A stretch of DNA of 64,000 bases. Origin: Candidatus Ozemobacteraceae bacterium (GTDB lineage: Bacteria; Muiribacteriota; Ozemobacteria; Ozemobacterales; Ozemobacteraceae). The notes under the pieces were generated by a model. The model worked only from the letters and a program-made list of their open reading frames with translations, was not told the origin of the DNA and searched no databases. Positions 23,524 through 31,417 of the stretch are shown here, piece after piece (the stretch's first letter is position 1; each line of letters starts with the position of its first letter). The position numbers and the translations under genes are program-made. Location of the stretch: NCBI GenBank assembly GCA_035373905.1, contig DAOSOK010000024.1, forward strand, positions 1-64,000. Direction: 5' to 3'.

Positions 23524-26448
23524 ATGACGGAGTTTTTCCCAAACGCCGGCAGATTTTTTCGAGGATTGTTCATCGTCCTGGTCTTCGGTGCTTTTCCCGT
23601 TCTGACCGTCGGCTACGGCCTGCGCCAGATCGGCAGTCTCGAGGAAGAACGGACGACGGCTTCGCTCGTCTCGCGGCAGGAGCAGATGGTGACATCGGCT
23701 CATGAGGCTGATGACCATGAGGTGCTTCGGGCGCAAACCCTGAAAAACGTGTTTCAGCGCATGCAGAAGCTTATTCCCGACGCTTCTGCTGCCGAAAGAC
23801 CCCCGGAAAAGGCGAAGAGGCTACTCGAGCGGCTGTTTCGCCTGTTTCCCGACCAACTGGAGATTTACTTCTTCTCAGAGGACGGGTATCTTCCCGCAAT
23901 CAGCCGGGGCCCGCGAACCAGAGGCATTCTCGAACGGGGATTCCGGGCTCTTCACAATGGGTATGTTCGCGGGCGGATGACGGGAGCGGAACACGGCCTG
24001 CTGTGCGCCCTGTTTCGGGTGAACTCCGCGGATACGCTTCCGTATGGGCGCGGGAACTATCAAATCCTGATTCCCCGTCCGCGCGACTCCGGCATGATGT
24101 GGAAATTCAACGAGGAACATCCATCGTACGTTTTCGGCGTTATCGCGATATTTCACGACGGGCCTGCGGATCCCGACCGGCCGCTTCGCCGGGCGGTTCA
24201 ACGGATGAATAGCTTCCAGAAAGAAGTCACCGTGGGGTGGTGCCGCCAGGACTCCTCCGGAGCGCTGCATTTCACGCCTGACAGCATCGCGCGGGACCCG
24301 GACATCATGCGGGAAACCCTGGCGGCGTTTTCCCGGTTCGACAGACGGGTTCTGACGGAGCACTCGCTTGCGACCGTCATCAGCCGGCGGAACGGCGGGT
24401 ATCTGGTCGCGGTCTCGAAACGGCCCCGGCTGATTTCCCCGAATCTTCGGCTTGCGCTGATGCTGTTCGGTGCCGGCTGGATTCTGCTGATCTTCTGGAA
24501 ATGCGACCGGATCGGGGTCGGCTTCGGCACCCGACTGCCCATCAAACTCGGCGGCCTGTTCTTTCTCGCGGCGGGCATTCCCTCCGTTCTGCTCGTCGTC
24601 AGCGGGTCGTATGCCTTGCGCGACCATGCGAACGTCCGGAGGCAGATGCTCGAGGATTTCGTGATTTCACGGGTCAGGACGTTCGACGAGCGTGTCGGGG
24701 AACGGTTCGTCCTGCTCGAAAATGCCCTTGCGAAGGTCGTGGAGAAAGCACAGAAAACGGACAATCTGGAGGCTCGGGCGGCGATCTTCAGCACGCTGGA
24801 GAGCGTCGATATGGTCGATCAATTGATCGTCATCAACGGCAAGGGCGAGCGAAACGTCGCCTATTTCAAAAAGGAAGAGTCCGTGCCCCAGTCCCAGAAA
24901 AAGCTGGTGTTTTCGATAGGTCAGGAAGTCATCCGGCGAATGCAGGGTTCCTCCGACGTCGATGCGACGTCGCTTACCGTCGATGCCGTTTCGGATTTCG
25001 CGGGCGGCCTCATGGGAAAAGGGTTTTTGAGCGCTGATCAGATCATTCGCGGCATGAAGCGGTTCCAGAATGTCCGGTTAGGGGCCGGGAGCGGCATGTT
25101 TTATGAAAACACGCTCCTGGGAAAAGGCGGACAGCCGGAATGGCTGGTTCATGTCGGAATCGACCGGAACAATTTCCAGTTCAATTACTGCAAAAGGGAA
25201 TACCAGGCCCTGCGTCGGGCAAGCGACCTTCCCATACGCCTCAGCGCAGTGAGCGTCGTGAAGTCGCCCTGGAACGTTTTCGATGAAACCATGGACATAC
25301 GGAACACTCACCGCATGGCCTCGCTTGCGATCGTCGGACGGGTTATCGCACGAGAAGTCCGGCAGGAATACGGAGAAGACATCCTTTGGATTGCGTTCCC
25401 CTGCCGGATTCTCGACAATTACACCCTGGTGGCGAAAGCCTCGCTGGGCAGTGTCACGGTTGCGATCGACCATCTCTGGCGGCAACTCTGGCTTTTGGCC
25501 GGCATGCTTCTCTGCTCCGGCGCGCTCATGGCCTGGCTGCTGACGGAGCAGGTTCTTTTGCCTCTGCGGGACGTCGCGACCGGGATCGAAGCGATCGCGC
25601 GGCGCGATTTCCGGCACCGGGTGCCGGTCCGCTCCGCGGACGAGCTGGGCGAGATCGCCGGGCTGATGAATCGTGTCACGGAGGGCATGCGCGATCTCGA
25701 AGTCGCGCGCGTCGTCCAGGAAAGCCTGTTGCCGATGGCGGGAATCACGAGTGGAGAGTTCGAAATTGCCGGCATAAGCAGGGCCATGACCGATATCGGC
25801 GGCGACTACTTCGATTACAAGGTGATCGACGAGCGGTATCTGGTCGGTCTGGTCGGGGACGTTGCCGGGCACGGGGTGCCGGCCGCCCTGATCATGGGAA
25901 TGGCGAAGAGCGCCTTTTCGCTGCTCGCGAAGTCGGACCAGCCGCTGGACACCTTTGTGACGGCCTTCAACGAGTTGCTGGTCAGCCAGGGCGTGAAGCG
26001 CAAGCACATGATGACGATGTTCTGCTTCGCTCTGGACATGAAAACGGGGCATCTCGACGTGCTGAACAGCGGCCACAATTTTCCCTTCCTGTTCAAGGTC
26101 GAGACGGGCGCCGCGAAAGAGATCGAGATCGTCGGGCATCCCCTGGGCGTCAAGAAGAAGATCGCATTGAAGCGTGGTCAGGTCGACCTGGCGCCGGGCG
26201 ACGCTCTCGTGTTGTATACCGACGGTCTGATCGAGTCGCGCAACGCCTCGGGGGCCATCATCGGCTACCAGCGGGTCGCCGAGTGGGTTGCCAGGCAGGC
26301 CTCGAAGCCGGGGAACGATGCGAAACAGGTCGTCGGCGCAATCTTCGCCGCCTTCGACGAGTTCATCGGCGCCGAGCTGGCCGGAGACGACGTCACGGTC
26401 GTGTGCCTGCGCCGCCGCCCCCTTGTAACCGGCGCCGGGAACGTGTAG
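23524..26448 (+). CDS. Membrane PP2C (SpoIIE-type) phosphatase with HAMP
   Basis: A 974-residue sensor phosphatase. Membrane segments are near 13-33, 308-326, 337-362 and 655-675. Two large regions of about 270 and 290 residues separate them, with the first likely extracytoplasmic. A HAMP domain (LLPLRDVATGIEAIARRDF) precedes the catalytic domain of about 730-965. The metal residues are present: IGGDYFDY near 757, GDVAGHG near 780 and YTDGLIES near 900. Such enzymes usually dephosphorylate anti-sigma-factor antagonists in partner switching, or other Ser/Thr phosphoproteins. It lies between a GGDEF/FHA operon and an ECF sigma gene. Its four-segment layout, with a VLAGVIP-like motif in the third segment, recurs in the cyclases at 49898 and 52834. 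Confidence 0.88.
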   Translation: MTEFFPNAGRFFRGLFIVLVFGAFPVLTVGYGLRQIGSLEEERTTASLVSRQEQMVTSAHEADDHEVLRAQTLKNVFQRMQKLIPDASAAERPPEKAKRLLERLFRLFPDQLEIYFFSEDGYLPAISRGPRTRGILERGFRALHNGYVRGRMTGAEHGLLCALFRVNSADTLPYGRGNYQILIPRPRDSGMMWKFNEEHPSYVFGVIAIFHDGPADPDRPLRRAVQRMNSFQKEVTVGWCRQDSSGALHFTPDSIARDPDIMRETLAAFSRFDRRVLTEHSLATVISRRNGGYLVAVSKRPRLISPNLRLALMLFGAGWILLIFWKCDRIGVGFGTRLPIKLGGLFFLAAGIPSVLLVVSGSYALRDHANVRRQMLEDFVISRVRTFDERVGERFVLLENALAKVVEKAQKTDNLEARAAIFSTLESVDMVDQLIVINGKGERNVAYFKKEESVPQSQKKLVFSIGQEVIRRMQGSSDVDATSLTVDAVSDFAGGLMGKGFLSADQIIRGMKRFQNVRLGAGSGMFYENTLLGKGGQPEWLVHVGIDRNNFQFNYCKREYQALRRASDLPIRLSAVSVVKSPWNVFDETMDIRNTHRMASLAIVGRVIAREVRQEYGEDILWIAFPCRILDNYTLVAKASLGSVTVAIDHLWRQLWLLAGMLLCSGALMAWLLTEQVLLPLRDVATGIEAIARRDFRHRVPVRSADELGEIAGLMNRVTEGMRDLEVARVVQESLLPMAGITSGEFEIAGISRAMTDIGGDYFDYKVIDERYLVGLVGDVAGHGVPAALIMGMAKSAFSLLAKSDQPLDTFVTAFNELLVSQGVKRKHMMTMFCFALDMKTGHLDVLNSGHNFPFLFKVETGAAKEIEIVGHPLGVKKKIALKRGQVDLAPGDALVLYTDGLIESRNASGAIIGYQRVAEWVARQASKPGNDAKQVVGAIFAAFDEFIGAELAGDDVTVVCLRRRPLVTGAGNV

Positions 26449-26511
26449 GGTAATGACGCCCGGTTCGGGCTAAATCCCGGCGGCGTGTCCGCCGTTTCGG
26501 AAGGGTGGAGG

Positions 26512-27081
26512 ATGACTCCGGAAGAAATCTGGAAGGAAGCGGCTGGGGGTTCCCAGAAAGCTTGGACGGAAGTGTATCGCCTGTTCGGCGGTCGGCTGTA
26601 CCAGTTTTTCCTGAAGAACACCGGCCGGACAAGCCAGGCCATGGACATGGCCCAGGAAGTGTTCGAGCGCATCTGGCGTCATCGTGCGGATTTTCGGACC
26701 GGCAGGCTCCAGACCTGGATCTTCCGCATCGCGCGGAACCTGCTGATCGACGAGTGGCGCAGGAAAGGCCGGAGCGAGGTGCTCGTGGAAGAGGTGCCGG
26801 AGAATGTCGATCCGCAATCGCACGTCGAGGCGACGGTGATCGACAGGCTCGAGCAGGATGAGGCGGCGAAGCTGATCGACGCGACGCTGACGAAATTGTC
26901 GGATGACGACCGGCTCGTGATCGGGCTGGTCTACCTGGGCGGGCTGTCGTTCCCGGAGCTGGCCGAGGTGATGGAAATTCCGCTGGGTACAGCCAAGACG
27001 AGGGTGAGGCAGGCCCGGCTCAGGCTCGAATCGCACATGAGAGACCAGATGCACGGAAGATCGGCAGGTGAGGCGCAATGA
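26512..27081 (+). CDS. ECF-family sigma factor
   Basis: A 189-residue sigma-70 factor of the extracytoplasmic-function type. Region 2 has the DMAQEVFERIWRH and WIFRIARNLLIDEWRR motifs; region 4 has LSFPELAEVMEIPLGTAKTR and VRQARLRLE. The ATG at 26512 follows AAGGGTGGAGG; a GTG at 26485 would add nine residues and cannot be excluded. Its stop overlaps the start of a zinc-finger anti-sigma gene, the standard arrangement. The controlled genes may include the anti-sigma operon and its downstream neighbours. Confidence 0.9.
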   Translation: MTPEEIWKEAAGGSQKAWTEVYRLFGGRLYQFFLKNTGRTSQAMDMAQEVFERIWRHRADFRTGRLQTWIFRIARNLLIDEWRRKGRSEVLVEEVPENVDPQSHVEATVIDRLEQDEAAKLIDATLTKLSDDDRLVIGLVYLGGLSFPELAEVMEIPLGTAKTRVRQARLRLESHMRDQMHGRSAGEAQ

Positions 27082-28562
27082 ACTGCAACGAATGCACCGA
27101 AAAGATTCTCGATCACGCGCTGCTCGAGCAGACCGTGGCCGACCCCGAGGCCGCGGCGCATCTCGAAGGCTGCCCTGCGTGCCGCAAGCGCCTCGAGTTC
27201 GAGCGCAGTCTGGCCGCCGGATTCCATGCCATCGTCACCGAAGAGCCGCCGATCGAGCTTGCCGGCCGTGTGCTCAACATCCCGGAATGCGTGACGGCCG
27301 AGGAACGGTCGGTCACGGGCTCGCGGCGTCAGGAGGGGCGGGCGGCCGTGCCCGAAACCCTGGTGATCGCGCCTGAACCGGCCGGCAAGCCCGACGAGAG
27401 TTCGGCTGCGCGTGTTCCTGAAAAACGCCCTGCCCGGGAGATCCCGTGGTGGCAGGCGTTCTGGTTCAGAGCCGGCGTTTCGTTTGCGGCCGCCGGGTTC
27501 CTTCTTGCGATCGGTGTTTCGCAGGTCATGACGACGAGTTCGTCGGTCGACCGCGGCAGAACGGACGTCGCTCTCGAGAAAACGCTCGATTACGTGAAAT
27601 CCGCTCCCCAACCGGCTGTCGCGCCGTCTTCCGAGGAAATGACGATGGCCGCGGCCCCGGTCGTGCCCGAAGAGGCGAAGGAACCGGTCGCGGTTCCGGA
27701 GGTCCCCTTGCCTCCGCCACCGGTTTTCGAGGCGAAAAGCGCGCCGCCGGAGGGGATGCAATCCCTGGTTTCCCCCGGGCCGGAGAACCCCACGGAAAAG
27801 ATCGCCGCGGCGCCTGCCGAGCCTTCGGCGGATTCCGGTGCGGAGCGTCTTGCCGCCGTTCCTGCGAATGAGGAAAAGGGACCCGTGAAGGCCGTGGAAC
27901 CCGCTCGCCCCGCCGCCTCCGCCAGCCCGCCGAAGGTCGTCGGCGAGCCGTTGGTGAAGAAAAAGGGCGAGAAAGACACCGTCCCGGAAGAACGGATCGT
28001 GCTCGCCAAACAGCAGCCGGCAGCCCCTGTCGCTCCCGTTGCCGTCCAATCCAAGGGATTGATCGTCGGTGGCGCCGCGCGGCGGGCAAGCCCGTCGGTG
28101 AGTCCCGCGATCGCCCCCCAGGAGACGGAAAGCGCCCCGGCAGGCGGCGAACGGTTCGCTTCGGAACGCATCGAGCCTGAAGTGGGCGACATCCTGCTCC
28201 GGAAGGCGGATGCGGAGGGAACGGAAAAGACGGCGGACGATCTCGCGCCCGATTATGAAGCCGGTTTCGCCCCGCCGCCGCCGGTAAAAGCCGCCGCCGA
28301 GAGATTCCGGCAGGATTTCATCGATGAAACCACGATCGGGGTCTCGCCGCGCAAGCAGGCCCGCATCGAAGAACTCATGGCCGCGCATGCCGCCGAGATG
28401 CGAGAGGGACCGCTCGATATCGACCACTGGGTCCTGTCCGGCTGGATCACGGTGAAAGAGCGCATCCAACTCGCCCCGCCGGAAGGGATGAGATGGGTCG
28501 CCGTCCGGAGCGGAACCTCCTGGAAGGCTGAGATTCGTTCGAAACGGCGCATCGAAAAATAA
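27078..28562 (+). CDS. Membrane anti-sigma factor with zinc finger
   Basis: A 494-residue protein, coupled (ATGA) to the sigma factor gene. Residues 1-45 carry the HxxxCxxC zinc-binding anti-sigma motif (H28, C32, C35: HLEGCPAC). A single membrane segment lies near 126-150 (FRAGVSFAAAGFLLAIGVSQ). The outer part of about 340 residues is Pro/Ala/Glu-rich and probably extended for most of its length, with a short folded end (DIDHWVLSGWITVKERIQLA). It should hold the sigma factor at the membrane and release it on an envelope signal. A terminator follows. Confidence 0.85.
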   Translation: MNCNECTEKILDHALLEQTVADPEAAAHLEGCPACRKRLEFERSLAAGFHAIVTEEPPIELAGRVLNIPECVTAEERSVTGSRRQEGRAAVPETLVIAPEPAGKPDESSAARVPEKRPAREIPWWQAFWFRAGVSFAAAGFLLAIGVSQVMTTSSSVDRGRTDVALEKTLDYVKSAPQPAVAPSSEEMTMAAAPVVPEEAKEPVAVPEVPLPPPPVFEAKSAPPEGMQSLVSPGPENPTEKIAAAPAEPSADSGAERLAAVPANEEKGPVKAVEPARPAASASPPKVVGEPLVKKKGEKDTVPEERIVLAKQQPAAPVAPVAVQSKGLIVGGAARRASPSVSPAIAPQETESAPAGGERFASERIEPEVGDILLRKADAEGTEKTADDLAPDYEAGFAPPPPVKAAAERFRQDFIDETTIGVSPRKQARIEELMAAHAAEMREGPLDIDHWVLSGWITVKERIQLAPPEGMRWVAVRSGTSWKAEIRSKRRIEK

Positions 28563-28588
28563 TTTTTCCCCGACCCCCGATCCCGGCT

Positions 28589-28626
28589 GATGCCTCCATG
28601 GAACCACAACTTCCATCGGAGGCGTT
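28589..28626 (+). terminator. Terminator after the anti-sigma gene
   Basis: GCCTCC-ATGGAA and TTCCAT-CGGAGGC form a stem with a short loop, followed by GTTTTT. It runs into the start of the next gene. Confidence 0.75.
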
Positions 28627-28629
28627 TTT

Positions 28630-29193
28630 ATGATGTGTCGCTGTCTCATGGCTTTGTATGCCGGAATCGTGACGTTCGGGTATCTTCTGCTTGCCGGTCC
28701 CTGGGCGGATGTTGAAAACAGGTGCGACATTTCTCCTGCCCGGATCGAGCTGGGAGACATTCTGAACCGTGAGATCGCAGACGGGATGCTTGGAGGCGTG
28801 CGGTGCGATGCGCTTGCCGATTCACTCCCTGCCCTTGCCGGATACGGGGGCTGGAAATCGTCGGCATACGATCCCGACGAACGGTGCTGGTATCTGACCG
28901 GCTGGATCGACGACGAGCGCGTCGGCTGCCAAAGAATGTCGCTGACCCTGTGGCCGATCCCCGAGAGTGCAGGGAGCCGGGCGTGGCGGTTCCATCTGGT
29001 ATGCGTGAGCCTGCTTCCGGCCGTGCCGGCATCTGTCGACATCGAAGGCGCCTGGCGGAGCTCGGACGGCCACATCCGGATCGTCTGGACCGGATCGGGA
29101 GGAGGCGGGGAAGAGTCCTGCAACCTCCGGGCAAGCCTGATCGCTCAAAAACCGGAGCATGGCGACAGCTGGCAGATCGCCGGCGTGCGATGA
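28630..29193 (+). CDS. Hypothetical exported or membrane-anchored protein
   Basis: A 187-residue protein with a hydrophobic N-terminus (LMALYAGIVTFGYLLLAGPW), a signal peptide or anchor. The rest is a small mixed domain with six or seven Cys that could form disulfides outside the membrane (NRCDIS, VRCDAL, ERCWYLTGWIDDERVGC). I recognise no family. The phrase WYLTGWIDDER echoes WVLSGWITVKER in the anti-sigma C-terminus just upstream, so both may share a small domain. The ATG at 28633 is equally possible. Confidence 0.55.
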   Translation: MMCRCLMALYAGIVTFGYLLLAGPWADVENRCDISPARIELGDILNREIADGMLGGVRCDALADSLPALAGYGGWKSSAYDPDERCWYLTGWIDDERVGCQRMSLTLWPIPESAGSRAWRFHLVCVSLLPAVPASVDIEGAWRSSDGHIRIVWTGSGGGGEESCNLRASLIAQKPEHGDSWQIAGVR

Positions 29194-29275
29194 GCGCCCG
29201 GGACGATGTCCAGGTCGGGGCCTGCCGTGTCGAATCCCGTTGGCAGCGTACCTTGTGATGTTGAACGCATCGAGC

Positions 29276-29304
29276 TTGTCATCGGGACGACGAGCGTGTA
29301 CACT
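29276..29304 (+). promoter_or_regulatory. Promoter for trxA
   Basis: TTGTCA (29276-29281), a 17-base spacer and TACACT (29299-29304), 55 bases before the trxA start. Confidence 0.55.
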
Positions 29305-29358
29305 TGCCGCGTTTGATGAACCCCCCGACACCGGGGCGAGTATTTTCAGGAGGTTGTC

Positions 29359-29682
29359 ATGTCCAAAGAACTGAACGAAGCGAACTTCAAGAGCGAAATC
29401 TCCGACTACGCCGGCGCTGCGCTGGTGGATTTCTGGGCCCCCTGGTGCGGCCCGTGCCGGGTCATGGGGCCGATCGTGGACAACCTCGCGAAGAAATACG
29501 AAGGCAAGATCAAGATCGCGAAAGTCAACGTCGACGACAATCAGGGCCTCGCCGGCCAGTTCAACGTGATGTCGATTCCGAGCCTGGTCTTCTTCAAGGG
29601 CGGGAAGGTCGTTCACACCCATCTCGGCGCCACCACCGAAGTCGATCTCGAGAACCAGTTGAAGCAGCACTTCGGTCTCTGA
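29359..29682 (+). CDS. trxA: Thioredoxin
   Basis: A 107-residue thioredoxin, the general disulfide reductant of the cytoplasm. The active site is W29-C30-G-P-C33 (WAPWCGPCR), with the buried Asp near 24 (LVDFWA) and the cis-Pro loop (MSIPSLVFF). AGGAGG lies before the ATG. Length and motifs are fully typical. It has its own promoter and precedes the polysaccharide gene run without overlap. Confidence 0.95.
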   Translation: MSKELNEANFKSEISDYAGAALVDFWAPWCGPCRVMGPIVDNLAKKYEGKIKIAKVNVDDNQGLAGQFNVMSIPSLVFFKGGKVVHTHLGATTEVDLENQLKQHFGL

Positions 29683-29703
29683 TTCAACGGAACTCCCCAC
29701 GGC

Positions 29704-31296
29704 ATGAACATTCTGGCGGGGGGGGAGTGGCGGTCCGGATTTCCCGACTATTTCAGGGGGCCGGGCCAGGTTCGCATCCGGGTCCTGGCGTTTCGGAACC
29801 TCGCGCGGATCGAGGGACTGTATTTCGTGCGCCCGCGAAGCATGCGGCTGCTCGTCAACTACCTGTTCGAGTTCGGCCTGCGCGGGGTGTTTCGAAAAGT
29901 CAGGTCTCGCCTCGGGGAACGACTCCGTAACGAAAAATATATATCTTTCGGTATTGGAAGAGTCCTCGAGGCCGATGCCGGTTCCGTGCATGCCGCCGGG
30001 CGCTTCGTCGCGTTTCTCGCGCCGTGTCACCCGGCCTGCGTCGAACGGATCGTCCTGGACGACGGGCTGGTCGCTCCGCTGGAGGGCGAACACCGGTTCG
30101 ACGAACGGACGGTTCTCCACGGCGGCCCTGCCGAAGCGCGGCCTGACGCCGATTTCTGGACCGGCCTCGCCGGCTTCAGCGAACATGCCGGCAGGGTGCT
30201 CGAGCCGACGCTTCTGGCCGACCTGCACGACAGGCTGAGACGGGCTGTCGCGGCGGAAACGTGGGTGAAATGCACGGCGCATGCCCTTCCCGATCGAGAC
30301 GGCATGTCTTCCGTTTCTGAAACGGTGGCGGCTGAGAACGCGGGCGGCTCAAAAGATCCCGCAAGGCCTTCCGGCATCGTATACGGCTACGGGAATTACG
30401 CGAAAACCTTTCTGATTCCGAATGCGTCGCCGTTCATCGAGATCAGGAAAATTCACGAGATCGACCCGACGCAGATTCCGCTCGAGGAGCGCGGATGGGC
30501 GTGGGACACCTCGCCGCTGCCGCGGCCGGACGAACGCGCCGACGTGTTTTTCGGCGCCGGCTACCATCACACCCACGTTCCCGTCGCCCTCGCGGCGCTT
30601 CGTCAGGGAGCGTATGCCGTGGTCGAAAAGCCCGTGGCAGTCGATGACCGACAGCTCGGGGAGCTGCTCGAGGCGCTGAAAACGGCCGGCCCGAAACTGT
30701 TTTCCTGTTACCATAAAAGATATATACCATTTAATACATACGCAGTCGAAGACCTTGGAATTCGTCCGGGTGCGCCTGTTTCCTACTCGTGTATCGTGTA
30801 TGAGGTTCCCCTGCCGACATTGCACTGGTATCGCTGGCCGAACGCGAAGAGCCGGCTGGTTTCGAACGGCTGCCATTGGATCGACCATTTCCTTTTCCTG
30901 AACGGCTTCCCGGAGGTCCGCTCCTTCGATCTCGCGATCGCGCCCGACGGGACGCTGAACGTGTCGGTCACGGCCGCGAACGGCGCGTTCTTCACGATGG
31001 TTCTCACCGACCGGGGCAGCGAGCGCGTGGGACTGCGCGATTACATCGAACTGCGCACGGCCGACTCGACCGTGCGGATGACGGACGGCTCGACCTACGT
31101 CGCCGAGGGGCCTGACCGGGTGATCCGCCGGGCGTCGATCAACAAGCTGTTTAGCTACCAGAACATGTATGCGACGATCGCCGAGAAGATCTCCCGCGGC
31201 GAACCCGGCGACACCGTCGAGTCGGTGCGCATCTCGGCCGGCTTGATCCTCGATCTCGAACGCCTGTTCCAGGTGCGGATTCGCAGCCTCGTGTAA
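29704..31296 (+). CDS. Gfo/Idh/MocA-type oxidoreductase with N-terminal extension
   Basis: A 530-residue protein. The N-terminal 200 residues, with a stretch LLVNYLFEFGLRGVFRKVRS, match nothing I know. The rest is a Gfo/Idh/MocA sugar dehydrogenase: nucleotide-binding YGYGNYAKTFLIP near 222, FFGAGYHHTHVP, the VVEKPVAV signature with its catalytic-region Lys, and a C-terminal alpha-beta half (NGCHWIDHFLFL). A similar N-terminal extension with RSRLGERLRNEKYISFG resembles the linker in the bi-domain enzyme at 36406 (role, not sequence). It probably oxidises or reduces a nucleotide sugar for a surface polysaccharide. Confidence 0.7.
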   Translation: MNILAGGEWRSGFPDYFRGPGQVRIRVLAFRNLARIEGLYFVRPRSMRLLVNYLFEFGLRGVFRKVRSRLGERLRNEKYISFGIGRVLEADAGSVHAAGRFVAFLAPCHPACVERIVLDDGLVAPLEGEHRFDERTVLHGGPAEARPDADFWTGLAGFSEHAGRVLEPTLLADLHDRLRRAVAAETWVKCTAHALPDRDGMSSVSETVAAENAGGSKDPARPSGIVYGYGNYAKTFLIPNASPFIEIRKIHEIDPTQIPLEERGWAWDTSPLPRPDERADVFFGAGYHHTHVPVALAALRQGAYAVVEKPVAVDDRQLGELLEALKTAGPKLFSCYHKRYIPFNTYAVEDLGIRPGAPVSYSCIVYEVPLPTLHWYRWPNAKSRLVSNGCHWIDHFLFLNGFPEVRSFDLAIAPDGTLNVSVTAANGAFFTMVLTDRGSERVGLRDYIELRTADSTVRMTDGSTYVAEGPDRVIRRASINKLFSYQNMYATIAEKISRGEPGDTVESVRISAGLILDLERLFQVRIRSLV

Positions 31297-31417
31297 AGGC
31301 GCATCGGCACCCATTCGGGACTCGTATCGCCATGGTGAAACGTTCGTTGCGTCTCGGTGATATATCCCGGTTGTGGTATCATGTGGCGGTTCAATTCACC
31401 CTGCGCCGGGAGGAATC

